Shown: one piece after another, positions 34,673 through 43,330 of the stretch | How positions within the stretch are numbered: position 1 is the first letter of the stretch | How the letters are laid out: each line of letters begins with the position of its first letter | Source: Streptomyces bungoensis | GTDB lineage: Bacteria > Actinomycetota > Actinomycetes > Streptomycetales > Streptomycetaceae | NCBI RefSeq assembly: GCF_001514215.1 | Contig: NZ_KQ948863.1 | Location: 18,760 to 82,759 of the forward strand | Direction: 5' to 3' | DNA length: 64,000 bases | Translations under genes and position numbers: made by a program | The notes under the pieces: model-generated | What the model was told of the DNA's origin: nothing | Seen by the model: the letters and a program-made list of their open reading frames with translations, nothing else | Database searches by the model: none

Positions 34673-35014
34673 TCACTCCGGTCGGGCCACTGCCTCCTTC
34701 TGCAGTCGCACCGCCGCCGCCAGGCTCAGCTTCGGCTCCGCCCGGCGCAGCGCCTTCAACGCCGACATCGAGGCGATGTCCCCCACGAAGCCCACGGCGG
34801 CCAGCCGGGAGCGAACCCATCGCGCGCACAGCCGGCCCTCGGTGGCAGCGGCCTCGGATTGCACGAGAGCGACGGCGCGTTCCAGGCCTGGACGTTCCTC
34901 GGGCGATGCCTCGGCCAGCGCCTGGCGCAGGGCCGCCGCCACCAGGTCCGCGTCCCGGATCACCAGAACGTCGTGCTTCCCGCTCAGTCCCGCGATGGCT
35001 GTCATGGAACCCAC
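34673..35014 (-). CDS. Hypothetical protein
   Basis: 113 aa, or 110 if the second Met (MTAIAG) is used. Helical, Ala/Leu/Arg rich, no signal peptide, no membrane segment, no motif I recognise. The middle has a charged helix and a GRLCARWVRSRL segment. It runs convergent to the kinase gene and may share a transcript with the reductase gene upstream of it (43-bp gap). No function is proposed. Confidence 0.6.
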   Translation of the reverse strand: MGSMTAIAGLSGKHDVLVIRDADLVAAALRQALAEASPEERPGLERAVALVQSEAAATEGRLCARWVRSRLAAVGFVGDIASMSALKALRRAEPKLSLAAAVRLQKEAVARPE

Positions 35015-35057
35015 CGTGTCCGGTGAGTGCGCAGCCGGGCAAGGAACTTGAGCATCC

Positions 35058-35648
35058 TCAGAGGCTCGGCACGGGCCGAGCCGGCCGGCGTGCCACGCGG
35101 TAGCGGAGGTAGACGACTCCTGAGCCGAAGGTGCGGTTCTCGAGGAGTTCGAGATCCACCCGGTGCTCGTGCCGGGGGAAGAACGGAATGCCGCCTCCCA
35201 CCAGCACCGGGTGCACCCTGGCCCGGTACTCGTCGATCAGACCCGACGCGGCCGCCTCGGCGGCGAGAGCCGCGCCGCCGATCGCGATGTCCCCCCCGCC
35301 CGGTTCGGCGCGCAACCGCTCGATCTCCTCCGCCAGGCCGCCGGAGGCCAGGCGGGCGTTGCCCTGGACCGCCGACAGCGTGGTGGAGAACACCACCTTG
35401 GGGAGCAGCTTCCAGATCGCGGCGAACTCGAGCGTGGAGAAGTCGAGCGATGGATTCTGGTCGGCGGTCTCCCAGTACAGCATCGTCTCGTACAGCCGTC
35501 GTCCCAGCAGGTGGACGCCGGCCTCTCGTACCTCGTCGGTGGCGAGGCGAAAGACCTCCTCGTCGGGCGTCGCCCAGTCGAAGCCGCCGTCCGGCCCGAC
35601 GATGTAGCCGTCGAGTGAGACGTTCATCGAGTAGGTGACGTCGCGCAT
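35058..35648 (-). CDS. Dihydrofolate reductase family protein (RibD C-terminal-like)
   Basis: 196 aa from the ATG at 35648, chosen because AAGGAGG lies seven bases before it; the frame stays open 60 bp further but with no ribosome site. The N-terminus MNVSLDGYIVGPDGGFDW is the signature of the actinobacterial DHFR/RibD_C family. GRRLYETM and the late IGGAALAAEAAASGLIDEYRARVHPVLVGGGIPFF segment complete the NADPH-binding fold. These proteins are NADPH-dependent reductases whose physiological substrates are mostly unknown; only a minority reduce dihydrofolate. Confidence 0.85.
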   Translation of the reverse strand: MRDVTYSMNVSLDGYIVGPDGGFDWATPDEEVFRLATDEVREAGVHLLGRRLYETMLYWETADQNPSLDFSTLEFAAIWKLLPKVVFSTTLSAVQGNARLASGGLAEEIERLRAEPGGGDIAIGGAALAAEAAASGLIDEYRARVHPVLVGGGIPFFPRHEHRVDLELLENRTFGSGVVYLRYRVARRPARPVPSL

Positions 35649-35787
35649 CAGGAGTCCTCCTTGGTGACGGGTCCGACAGTACGACCTGCCGGACCCGTCA
35701 GGACTCATCGCGACTGGCTGGATCCCCTGGGCGGAGTCACCTCACGGGATCGTCTCGTTGCGGTGTGAAGGGGGCGGTGCTGCGGCC

Positions 35788-37056
35788 TCACAGCTGAGGC
35801 TGCGGCATCCGCTGCCAGCTGAAGGGGCCGTACGTGGTGTCGGTGACGGGGTGGTTGGCGTTGGGGTCCGCGGTCAGCTTGAGCCATTCCAGCGGTGTGG
35901 TGCTGCCGTGTACGACGACGCGGTGGAAGTTGGGGACGTTGTAGTACGGGTGCTCGTTCCACGCGTTGTCGCCCGGGTCGTGGGCGCACACGCCGGCGCC
36001 GGTGGCCGGGTCCGTCTCGCCGGTGCACGGCGCCGTGGGCGACAGCGGGTTGTCCGAGCGGTACAGGTGCGAGTCACCGTTGAGCATGAGCACCGGACGG
36101 TTGAACTCCGTGGTCCTCGACGCTATCTCGCTGATGATCGGTTCGTAGTTGGCCAGGTGGTCCTTCGTCTTGCCGTCGAGATCCCACATGTCGGCCTGCG
36201 CCGAGATCACCACCCCCTTGGCGTGCTCGGCCCGGGCCTCGGCGAAGGCGGCGTCGAGCCATCGGACGTCCGCCGCGGTCCGGCCGGTCCGCTCGTCGGT
36301 CTGCGCCCGAGTCGCGGTCGGCACCTTGTACCAGGGGTCGGTGTCGTTGTTCGATCCACCGGGCACGTTGACGGTCACGAAGACGATGTCGTTCTGTGCC
36401 CACATCACGTTCTCGGCGTACTGAGCGTCGGCCGGGTGGCTCGGGTCGTACGCGGTGGCCTGGGAGACCACGTTCAGTTCGCCGTTGCCGAGGGTGCGGC
36501 CGGGCTGCGCGAAGAAGTCCTGGCGGACCTTCGCGAGATTGTCGAGAGGATTGCCGCAGCGGTAGCTGACGCAGTCCGCGGGGTCGGTGGACACACCGTT
36601 CGTGCCGATGTAGTTGATCGATCCCGATGCCGGGTCGTAGAAGCCGCCACCCTGTCCGGGCGAGGTGACGCTCGACGCCTTGTGGCAGTCGGCCCACTCG
36701 TTGTCGCCCGGTGTGTAGACGAGCGGTTTGGCGAAGGTCTGCCACGCGGAGGCGATCGAGGCGTCGTAGGCCTCGGTGCAGAACTCCTTGCCCGAGTGGA
36801 TGTCGCCCACCTGGATGACGTCGCTTACCGTGGGATCGCTGTTGATCGTGCCGATGAACGCCGGGGTCTTCTGGAACTGCGAGGTGTCGGCGGTCTGGCC
36901 CGCGGGCGCGTACGCCGACTTGCCGTACGGCGAGTCTCCGAACACGGCGAGCGTCAGGGGGTTACCGGCCGCCGATGCGGTGGCGGCCGGCAGAACGGAA
37001 GAGGCGAGGCCGACGGCGACGAGCGTGATGAGCCCGCGCTTGCGCATGCGTCCCAA
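35788..37056 (-). CDS. Secreted metallophosphoesterase
   Basis: 422 aa from the TTG at 37056, which has GAGAGGA at good spacing; an ATG three codons later is the alternative. A Sec signal peptide is clear: MRKRG, a hydrophobic core, and cleavage near ATASAAG (about residue 30). Metal-binding motifs of the calcineurin-like fold follow: FGDSPYG (about 39), QVGDIHSG, TPGDNEW, and LNGDSHLY near residue 320. It should be exported and hydrolyse phosphate esters outside the cell; the substrate is not predictable. Cys residues in the mature part could form disulfides. Confidence 0.85.
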   Translation of the reverse strand: MGRMRKRGLITLVAVGLASSVLPAATASAAGNPLTLAVFGDSPYGKSAYAPAGQTADTSQFQKTPAFIGTINSDPTVSDVIQVGDIHSGKEFCTEAYDASIASAWQTFAKPLVYTPGDNEWADCHKASSVTSPGQGGGFYDPASGSINYIGTNGVSTDPADCVSYRCGNPLDNLAKVRQDFFAQPGRTLGNGELNVVSQATAYDPSHPADAQYAENVMWAQNDIVFVTVNVPGGSNNDTDPWYKVPTATRAQTDERTGRTAADVRWLDAAFAEARAEHAKGVVISAQADMWDLDGKTKDHLANYEPIISEIASRTTEFNRPVLMLNGDSHLYRSDNPLSPTAPCTGETDPATGAGVCAHDPGDNAWNEHPYYNVPNFHRVVVHGSTTPLEWLKLTADPNANHPVTDTTYGPFSWQRMPQPQL

Positions 37057-37258
37057 CGTGCGTCCTCTCTAAGGTCCGGTCGAGGGGGGGGCGCTCCAGT
37101 GGACTGGATCACGGCGAGCGCAGCAGGGCACCGGAAGCAGCCCGGAGATGACGGCCGGACGAACTTCCGGCGCTGACCGGCCGTCAGGGCCCAACGTCGT
37201 TGTGGAACCGTGTCGGTCGGCGTGGCGCCGACCTTGGGCGGCGGCCCTGGCGCCGGGG

Positions 37259-39007
37259 TCACAGGCCGTTCTCGTCGAGTACCTTCATCAGCTTCGGCCT
37301 GCGCTTGAGTTCGGCGCGCAGTGCCGAGAGGCGGCGGGTGAACTCCTCGACGGTACCGAGCCGTTCGTGGCAGGCGCGGATGCTGCGCAGCAGCCGCGCG
37401 ACCTCCTGGTACGCCTGATCACCGGTCGACTGCTTCAGCGGCTCCAGCAGGCGCAGGTAGACGCCGAGCGCGTCGGCCGGGCGGTGGTCCCTCATACGGT
37501 CGGCCAAGGTGAGCAGCCGGCGGTCGTCGGCGTGTCCCGCGGCGGCCTCCCAGGCGGCGTCGACCTCACCCTCGTCGAGCAGGACGTCGACGAGTATGCG
37601 GGCGGGGTGCCCGAGCCCGGGCCCGACGCCGCCGCGGCCCGCGTGAGCACGCAGCAGCTCCAGCGCGGCCTCGCGCTCCTCCTCCCAGCACCCGCAGGCC
37701 CGCGCCGCCGACCGAAGTGACCGGTAGGCCTGCAGGGAGCCCTGGGACCGGAAGCGGTCGCGGCGTACGGTGAGGGCCTCGTCGAGCCGTCCGTCCCGCA
37801 CGTAACGGGCGCAGATCCATTCCACCAGGCCGTGGTCCACGTCGTGTCGGTCACCGGCGGCCCGTAGACCGCGCTCGGCCCACTCCAGGGCGTCCCCGGC
37901 GCGACCGGCCTCATCGAGTTCCCGTGCGATGCGCAGGTGGGTGGCGCCGTTCGGGGCGAGATCGGTGGCGTAGGCGGTGATCAGGGCGTTCACGTCGCCC
38001 TGTGCCTTCAGCAGCTGCTCCCTCAGGCGTTTCGCCTTGTCGGTGGGGTCACGCCGCCATGCCTCGGTGGCCAGGTCCAGCGCCCGGGTCAAGCCCGCCG
38101 GACCGAGGACGTCGCGGTAGTCGACCGGGTCGGCCAGGGTCACCTCCCCGACCGGCCCCAGCAGGTGTCCGACGAGCCAGCGGGCTGTCGGATCCGGGTC
38201 GGGGCGGGCCGCCCGGCATGCGCGCAGGTGCACCGCCATGAGGTCCCGCACGGGCGTGAAGAGGTCCCAGAGGTCCTCCGCCCCGCCCGCCGACTCGTAG
38301 ACCTCGCCCAGCCGCCACAGCGCCCAGCGGGCCCCGTCGACCGCCTCCGCCGCCCGGCCTGCCGCGATCAGCGCGCGCAGGATCGTCACCGCCTGCGTCA
38401 CGTCCCGGGCGTACGCGCCGGCCTCTTCGGGATCGACGTACCCGTCGCGGGCCGGCGTCCCGGCGTCGAGCAGTCCTTTGACCCGGTCGCGGACCGCCGC
38501 ACGGTCGGCCCGCGCGACCTCGGCCCGCAGCAGCAGGCGCGCGTGCAAATCGGGGTCGGCGGCCGACTCCTCGGCCAGCAGGGCGAGCAGCGCCTCCCGG
38601 TCCAGCGATTCCAGCCAGGGTGTCATGAGGTCCTGCGGGGCGGGTCGTGCGGGGGCAGGCCGTGGTGCCGGGACCACGTCCGCGGACGGCTTCGGCGCGG
38701 CCGAGGCGGTGTGCCGCAGGGCCGCCAGGCCCACCGCGACGCAGTGTTTGCAGAAGTGGCCGTCGGCCCCGTACGGGCAGTCGCATGTCCCCGCCACCCC
38801 CGCCTGCCCTGTGACGACGAGCTCGACGCGGTACGTCTCCCGGCCCGGCACGGTGGCGCGGATCGTGCCGTCGCCGATGTCCAGGCCGCTCACCGCCCCC
38901 GCGTAATCCTCACCGCGACCGAAGGACATCGGTCCCGCCGCGGCCCTCAAGTCATGCTCGCCGAAACCCAGTCGGATGGTCGTAATCCGCGCCACCCGTC
39001 CATTCAA
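37259..39007 (-). CDS. SWIM zinc-finger protein
   Basis: 582 aa from TTG; GTG at 38995 is another possible start. The SWIM zinc site is at about residues 75-90, CDCPYGADGHFCKHC (Cys-x-Cys-xn-Cys-x-His). The rest is an alpha-helical array with TPR-like stretches, including a C-terminal helical repeat. SWIM domains bind DNA or proteins; the role of this long actinobacterial form is not known to me. No enzyme domain is visible. It is monocistronic, with 202 bp to the phosphoesterase gene. Confidence 0.8.
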   Translation of the reverse strand: MNGRVARITTIRLGFGEHDLRAAAGPMSFGRGEDYAGAVSGLDIGDGTIRATVPGRETYRVELVVTGQAGVAGTCDCPYGADGHFCKHCVAVGLAALRHTASAAPKPSADVVPAPRPAPARPAPQDLMTPWLESLDREALLALLAEESAADPDLHARLLLRAEVARADRAAVRDRVKGLLDAGTPARDGYVDPEEAGAYARDVTQAVTILRALIAAGRAAEAVDGARWALWRLGEVYESAGGAEDLWDLFTPVRDLMAVHLRACRAARPDPDPTARWLVGHLLGPVGEVTLADPVDYRDVLGPAGLTRALDLATEAWRRDPTDKAKRLREQLLKAQGDVNALITAYATDLAPNGATHLRIARELDEAGRAGDALEWAERGLRAAGDRHDVDHGLVEWICARYVRDGRLDEALTVRRDRFRSQGSLQAYRSLRSAARACGCWEEEREAALELLRAHAGRGGVGPGLGHPARILVDVLLDEGEVDAAWEAAAGHADDRRLLTLADRMRDHRPADALGVYLRLLEPLKQSTGDQAYQEVARLLRSIRACHERLGTVEEFTRRLSALRAELKRRPKLMKVLDENGL

Positions 39008-39216
39008 ACCGATTCGGATACCTCCGTGGAGCGGTTCGCGTTCCTGGACCGGCGCACCGGCTCAGGCGGGCCTGCAGATGCCGCAACCGGGACGTCACGG
39101 TGCACGCCTGGCCGGTGCCGAGCCGGGGTGTGGTCAGCGGCACGTCAGGATGCGGTCAGCGGCCCCTGCCACTGTCGTTCCTGTGACCGGCGCCGAGGAC
39201 CACCAGCCGGGAACAG

Positions 39217-39314
<98 letters not shown>

Positions 39315-39355
39315 GTAACCCGTGCCCGCGCCGACATCCGCGTCGTCGCAAGGCC

Positions 39356-40819
39356 TCATTGGCGGCTCACCGTTCGGGTCACGCCCGCGACGATCGCCGT
39401 CGCCAGTATCCAGCCGGTGATGATCAGGCCGTACGACAGCCACTGGTACCAGCCCTCAGGGGCGAACGCCGACTCCTGGCCGAAGTCGATCACCGGCAGG
39501 AGCAGGTCGAGGGTGTAGAAGACGGGGTTGAAGTCAGGGGCCTCGCCCGCCTTGACGGGGCGGGGGTGGTGCAGGCCGTACGCGAGCGATCCGACGGCCA
39601 TGAGGGACAGCAGCCACACGGCCGCGCGCAACGGGCGGAAGCCGTAGCCGACGGTGGCGTCCTGAACGTACCCCCACAGCCGCCCGTACCAGGCGAGCGT
39701 GGTGCGCCGGCGGCGCTGTTTGGCCAGCTGGACGAGCCGTGCCGCGTCGTCGTCTCCGACATGGCGATACGCCGCCATCAACTGCTCGTAGGAGTGGGGT
39801 TCGTAGCGCCCGCCGTCTCGCTCCAGCATCGGAAGACGGCGCTCGGCGGGTTCGTGCGGGGTGAGTACCGTGTACCTGAGATTGCTGAGATACACCTGGT
39901 CCGGGAGCATCTCCGGTTCGAGGGTCAGGATCTCTATCTGGGAACGCCGCAGATTCAGGGCGCCCCGCATGCGATCACCGCCGCGCAACCAGAGCTCGCC
40001 GATGACACAACTGCTCGCCCGCAGTGCCGTGTCGCCCTGATGCGACAGGTGAGCGTGGAGCAGGTCGAGACGGCCCGATATGCGTGAGCCCCGGAGCTCG
40101 ACCCGCCCCCGCGCACGTACGCACCGCGCCCGTATGTGCGCCTCCACGTTGAGGTTCTGCGCGTCCAGGGCGGTGGCGCCGGGATTGTCGAACTCGGCGT
40201 CCTGAACGTTGATCCGCCCGGCGACGGAGGCGCCGGTGAGCCGCACCTGCCCGTGCGCGCGCATCTCCGGCGCCCAGAGGTCGTCCCCGATCGTTGCCTG
40301 GTTGAGCTGCAGCACTGGCTCGGAGTCGTCCGGCGCCGTGAACTCCGCCCGCTCCATGAACAGCGCCCCGGAGATCTGCGCCCCGCCGAGCCGTACCGGG
40401 CCCCGCATGCGGCAGCCCGTCATGCGCAGCACACCCTCGACCCGCAAGATCGCCGAAGTCAGGCCCGGCAGTACGGAGTTGCTCAGATTGAGCTGACGCA
40501 CCCTGGCACCGTAGAGGTCGGGAACGCTGTCGAACCGGCAGTGACTCAGCCGGATGGCGGCGTCGACCGTGGCGTACTTCAGGTCCAGTACGCCGGTGAT
40601 CAGCGCCCCGGTGATCTTGAGCGCGGCGATCTCGCCCTCCTCCAGAGGACCCCTGAGTAGCAGCGCCCGCAGCACCTTCGCCCGTACGGTCCGCTCGGCG
40701 CCCCACGTGTCGCCGCTCGCCGGATCCTCGTCCCCGGCGCGGAAGTCCACCGACTCGCCTCGCGGAAAGGCCCGCCACACACGCATCTCGGCCGGCGTCA
40801 GTTCGCTGGTCTCGCTCAC
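39356..40819 (-). CDS. Membrane protein with beta-helix-like repeat region
   Basis: About 487 aa from the GTG at 40819; the frame is open to 40918, so a longer form is possible, and neither start has a strong ribosome site. The central region (about 70-340) is a run of short leucine/isoleucine/valine-spaced repeats typical of right-handed beta-helix or pentapeptide-like proteins. A linker with YEQLMAAYRHVGDDDAAR follows, then three to four hydrophobic segments at the C-terminus. Proteins of this layout are often annotated in streptomycetes as membrane-associated oxidoreductases, but I see no cofactor site. Function unknown. Confidence 0.7.
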   Translation of the reverse strand: MSETSELTPAEMRVWRAFPRGESVDFRAGDEDPASGDTWGAERTVRAKVLRALLLRGPLEEGEIAALKITGALITGVLDLKYATVDAAIRLSHCRFDSVPDLYGARVRQLNLSNSVLPGLTSAILRVEGVLRMTGCRMRGPVRLGGAQISGALFMERAEFTAPDDSEPVLQLNQATIGDDLWAPEMRAHGQVRLTGASVAGRINVQDAEFDNPGATALDAQNLNVEAHIRARCVRARGRVELRGSRISGRLDLLHAHLSHQGDTALRASSCVIGELWLRGGDRMRGALNLRRSQIEILTLEPEMLPDQVYLSNLRYTVLTPHEPAERRLPMLERDGGRYEPHSYEQLMAAYRHVGDDDAARLVQLAKQRRRRTTLAWYGRLWGYVQDATVGYGFRPLRAAVWLLSLMAVGSLAYGLHHPRPVKAGEAPDFNPVFYTLDLLLPVIDFGQESAFAPEGWYQWLSYGLIITGWILATAIVAGVTRTVSRQ

Positions 40820-40942
40820 GCCGGGACTCTGACGTGCCGTGTCGGAGGTGTCAACTGCGAACCCGACCAGTGGAGTCGGGTCCTCCTCACCTACTCTCCG
40901 CCAGGCCTCGCACCTCACGCACCGGCTCCGGGCGCCCCCGTC

Positions 40943-41407
40943 TCAGGCGCCCGTCTGCCGAATGCGTTCCCGGACAGCGGTGCGGTCGATGCCGAGCTGG
41001 GCCATGAGCTCCGCCGCGGGGTCCGGCTGCTCGCAGTCGAGCAGGGCCAGCAGGAGGTGCTCCGGTGTGATGCGCCGGCTGCCGGCCTTCCTCGTCTCGG
41101 TCAGGGCGCGTGGGAGGACGGCGCGGGCGCCGGAGGTGAAGGGGGTGCGCTTGGGCGAGGCGGGAATCGGCGGCCGCTCGATCCCCTGGACGTCGATGCC
41201 GACCGCGGCCAGCGCGGACCGGTCGAGGGCGTCGAGGGCGGCACGCGCGCTCTCCAGGTCGGATCCGAGGGCCCGGACCGCGCCGGGCTCGTGGAGCACT
41301 CCCAGGAGGAGGTGTTCGGTGCCGATGCGGCGATCGCCGCGCAGTGTGGCCTCACTCAGCGCCGAAGCGACGGCCGCACGGGCGCCTGCTGCGAACTGTT
41401 CGAACAT
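40943..41407 (-). CDS. Clp N-terminal-domain protein (ClpC/ClpB N-domain only)
   Basis: 154 aa made of two Clp-N half repeats and nothing else: GTEHLLLGVLHEPGAVRAL (about residues 29-47) and TPEHLLLALLDCEQPDPA (about 115-132). No AAA+ module is present, so it is not a chaperone but may bind substrates or degrons for ClpC/ClpP, or act as an adaptor. It follows the small HTH gene by seven bases and is surely in the same operon, so it shares the operator-covered promoter described there. Confidence 0.85.
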   Translation of the reverse strand: MFEQFAAGARAAVASALSEATLRGDRRIGTEHLLLGVLHEPGAVRALGSDLESARAALDALDRSALAAVGIDVQGIERPPIPASPKRTPFTSGARAVLPRALTETRKAGSRRITPEHLLLALLDCEQPDPAAELMAQLGIDRTAVRERIRQTGA

Positions 41408-41414
41408 GGTCGTC

Positions 41415-41618
41415 TCACTTCCCGTACTTGGCGTGCACGGACTGCCGGGAGACGCCGAGGGCGTCGCCGATCTGTTCCCAGGACCAGCCCTGCTCCCTGG
41501 CGCGCGCGACTGCCGCCGCTTCGACCTGCTCGGCCAGCCGGCGCAGGGCGCCCACGGCCCGCAGTCCCACGGCGGGATCGTGCGACCTCAGGCGTTCCGA
41601 GAGATCTCCCGTTTCCAT
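41415..41618 (-). CDS. Small helix-turn-helix DNA-binding protein
   Basis: 67 aa from the ATG at 41618. The C-terminal half is a helix-turn-helix: GWSWEQIGDALGVSRQSVHAKYGK, with SRQSVHAKYG as recognition helix. The N-terminal half is a helix suited to dimerisation. The longer frame beginning with TTG at 41654 is rejected because that TTG is part of the -35 box. The start is apparently leaderless. Three palindromes overlap or flank its promoter, so it is likely an autoregulator of itself and of the Clp-N gene seven bases downstream. Confidence 0.85.
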   Translation of the reverse strand: METGDLSERLRSHDPAVGLRAVGALRRLAEQVEAAAVARAREQGWSWEQIGDALGVSRQSVHAKYGK

Positions 41619-41621
41619 GCC

Positions 41622-41700
41622 TGTCAGTCTGGCTTGACACTCCCCGCCTGTCAATCCAGTCTGACATCAAGTCAGGTCGTGATGTCAGCCCAGGCTGACA
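41622..41700. promoter_or_regulatory. Three 18-bp palindromic operators over the promoter of the HTH/Clp-N operon
   Basis: Sites: 41622-41639 TGTCAGTCTGGCTTGACA, 41649-41666 TGTCAATCCAGTCTGACA, 41683-41700 TGTCAGCCCAGGCTGACA. All share TGTCA-N8-TGACA with a CCAG/CTGG core. On the minus strand, TTGACA (41654-41649) and CAGACT (41631-41626) form a -35/-10 pair with a 17-bp spacer, placing the start of transcription at or next to the ATG at 41618. Operator one covers the -10, operator two the -35, operator three is upstream. The last site also lies 45 bp before the divergent gene at 41746. Confidence 0.7.
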
Positions 41701-41745
41701 GGCGGCCACGGTGGGACGCCTCCTGCCCGGCGAACCGAAGGATGG

Positions 41746-43077
41746 ATGGTCGCGGGCCCGGCCCGGCTCAGGAAGACCCCGGACCGGCGGGTGATGCGCG
41801 GCGAGGCGTTCAACGAGCAGGACCTGGACGACATCAAGCACCTCTCCGAGGTGAATCCGCAGTGGCTCGAAGCGGTGGGCATCGGCACCTACGAGCAGGC
41901 CGAGACCTACACCAAGGGCCGGTTCGACGACTGGCTGACGCTTCCGGCGGGCAAGCGCGTGCTCACGGCCACCCTGGCCGTTCGCGCCAACCACCCGGAC
42001 GTGCGCGAGGCGGGCAGGGACACGCCGATCTCGCCGGACTACACGCTCGGCCGGTTCATGCTCACTCAGGCGCCGGGTACCAAGCCGGTGGAGAAGCAGG
42101 AACTGGAGCGGGAGCGCGACCGGCAGATCCGGGAGACGGCCATCGACACCCTGCACCCGGCGGGGATCGCGCCCGAGCGCCGGCACCCGGACGGCATTCC
42201 CGAGACGGGTCCTGACTTCGTGGCGCAGGACGCCCGGGCCCGCGAGATGCTCACCAAGGTGCTGCTCATCCTGAAGAACGGGCTGAAGCCGTACGACCCG
42301 AAGGCCGGCGCGCACGTGGCCGACTACGAGAAGAACGTCATCCGCGCCCTCGCCCACGGCGGACGGGTCAACATCCTTATCCCCGCACTGAGTTCCGCCG
42401 ACGCACCGGCCTACTCGCTGCCGGAGTTCCTGGGCGTGACCCAGGACGACCGTACGAACACCCGCGCGGGGGACGTCGTCGACCGCGGCTTCGCCACGCA
42501 CCGCACCGCCATCGGGGCCAACAAGGGGGACAAGCCGGGCGCGTTCAAGGAGAAGGGCGGTCTCCTGGCGTCCCTCACCAATGTGGTCTCCACCGGCGCC
42601 GACCGTCCGGACCTGTGGGGCCAGAACATCTCCGGCGGCGGTCTCGGCTCCAAGGACTGGAACGGCGACGTGGTGCTGCCGAACGGTTCGTACGGCCACA
42701 TGCCGCTGGTCCACCACCGGCCGACCAGGAGGAAGGACGTCTCGCTGCAGATCGGCATCGAGACCCTCGCGCCGCACGCCACCAGTCCGGTGGGCTACCA
42801 GCACGACTTCCGCTCCACCGAGGCCACCGCCAATCCGGAGTCGGTCCTGCACGGCCGCAAGGGCGACAAGGTCGGCTCGGGCGGCCTGGGCAAGAACGAA
42901 CGCCTGGTCGACCTGCGGGAGACGGGCAAAGCCCATGCCAGCGGGGACTGGCGCACCTTCCTGGTCGAGATCAAGCAGCAGTGGGACGCCGCACTCGCGG
43001 AGACCGAGGACGGCTCCCGGGAACGGCGGAGCCTGTACGAAGGCCTGGTCGGCCCACGGACACGGCCGGCATCCTGA
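41746..43077 (+). CDS. Protein of unknown function, 443 aa
   Basis: The ATG is preceded by AAGG at short spacing; a downstream Met (MRGEAF) is another possible start. No signal peptide or membrane segment. The N-terminal half is helical and charged (DDIKHLSEV, EKQELERERDRQIRE). The C-terminal part is richer in glycine and histidine: GGRVNILIPALSSADAP, HMPLVHHRPTRRKD, LGKNERLVDLRETG. I do not recognise the family; the C-terminal half has the look of an enzymatic or effector-type domain but there is no motif to support that. It is divergent from the HTH/Clp-N operon and shares its 127-bp upstream region with three operators. Confidence 0.75.
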   Translation: MVAGPARLRKTPDRRVMRGEAFNEQDLDDIKHLSEVNPQWLEAVGIGTYEQAETYTKGRFDDWLTLPAGKRVLTATLAVRANHPDVREAGRDTPISPDYTLGRFMLTQAPGTKPVEKQELERERDRQIRETAIDTLHPAGIAPERRHPDGIPETGPDFVAQDARAREMLTKVLLILKNGLKPYDPKAGAHVADYEKNVIRALAHGGRVNILIPALSSADAPAYSLPEFLGVTQDDRTNTRAGDVVDRGFATHRTAIGANKGDKPGAFKEKGGLLASLTNVVSTGADRPDLWGQNISGGGLGSKDWNGDVVLPNGSYGHMPLVHHRPTRRKDVSLQIGIETLAPHATSPVGYQHDFRSTEATANPESVLHGRKGDKVGSGGLGKNERLVDLRETGKAHASGDWRTFLVEIKQQWDAALAETEDGSRERRSLYEGLVGPRTRPAS

Positions 43078-43330
43078 CGCCAGTGCCCGGGCCGGCGGAT
43101 GGGCACCGTGCCGCGGCGACAGGCGGCAGCGATGGTCGGCGAAGCCGACCGCAGCGGCCCCGCGGGCCACCGCGCCTGCGTCGTCGACGGCTCGAAGCGC
43201 GCAGGCCGTCTGCGTCGCACCGACGGACGCGGGGCCCTGTTCCTCCTGCGGCTCCCCGGACGAGCGCTGGCCCATGCGTCTTCACAGACCGCCCTGTTCA
43301 CGCGTCGGAGAGGGACTGCGCGGCCCCGAC

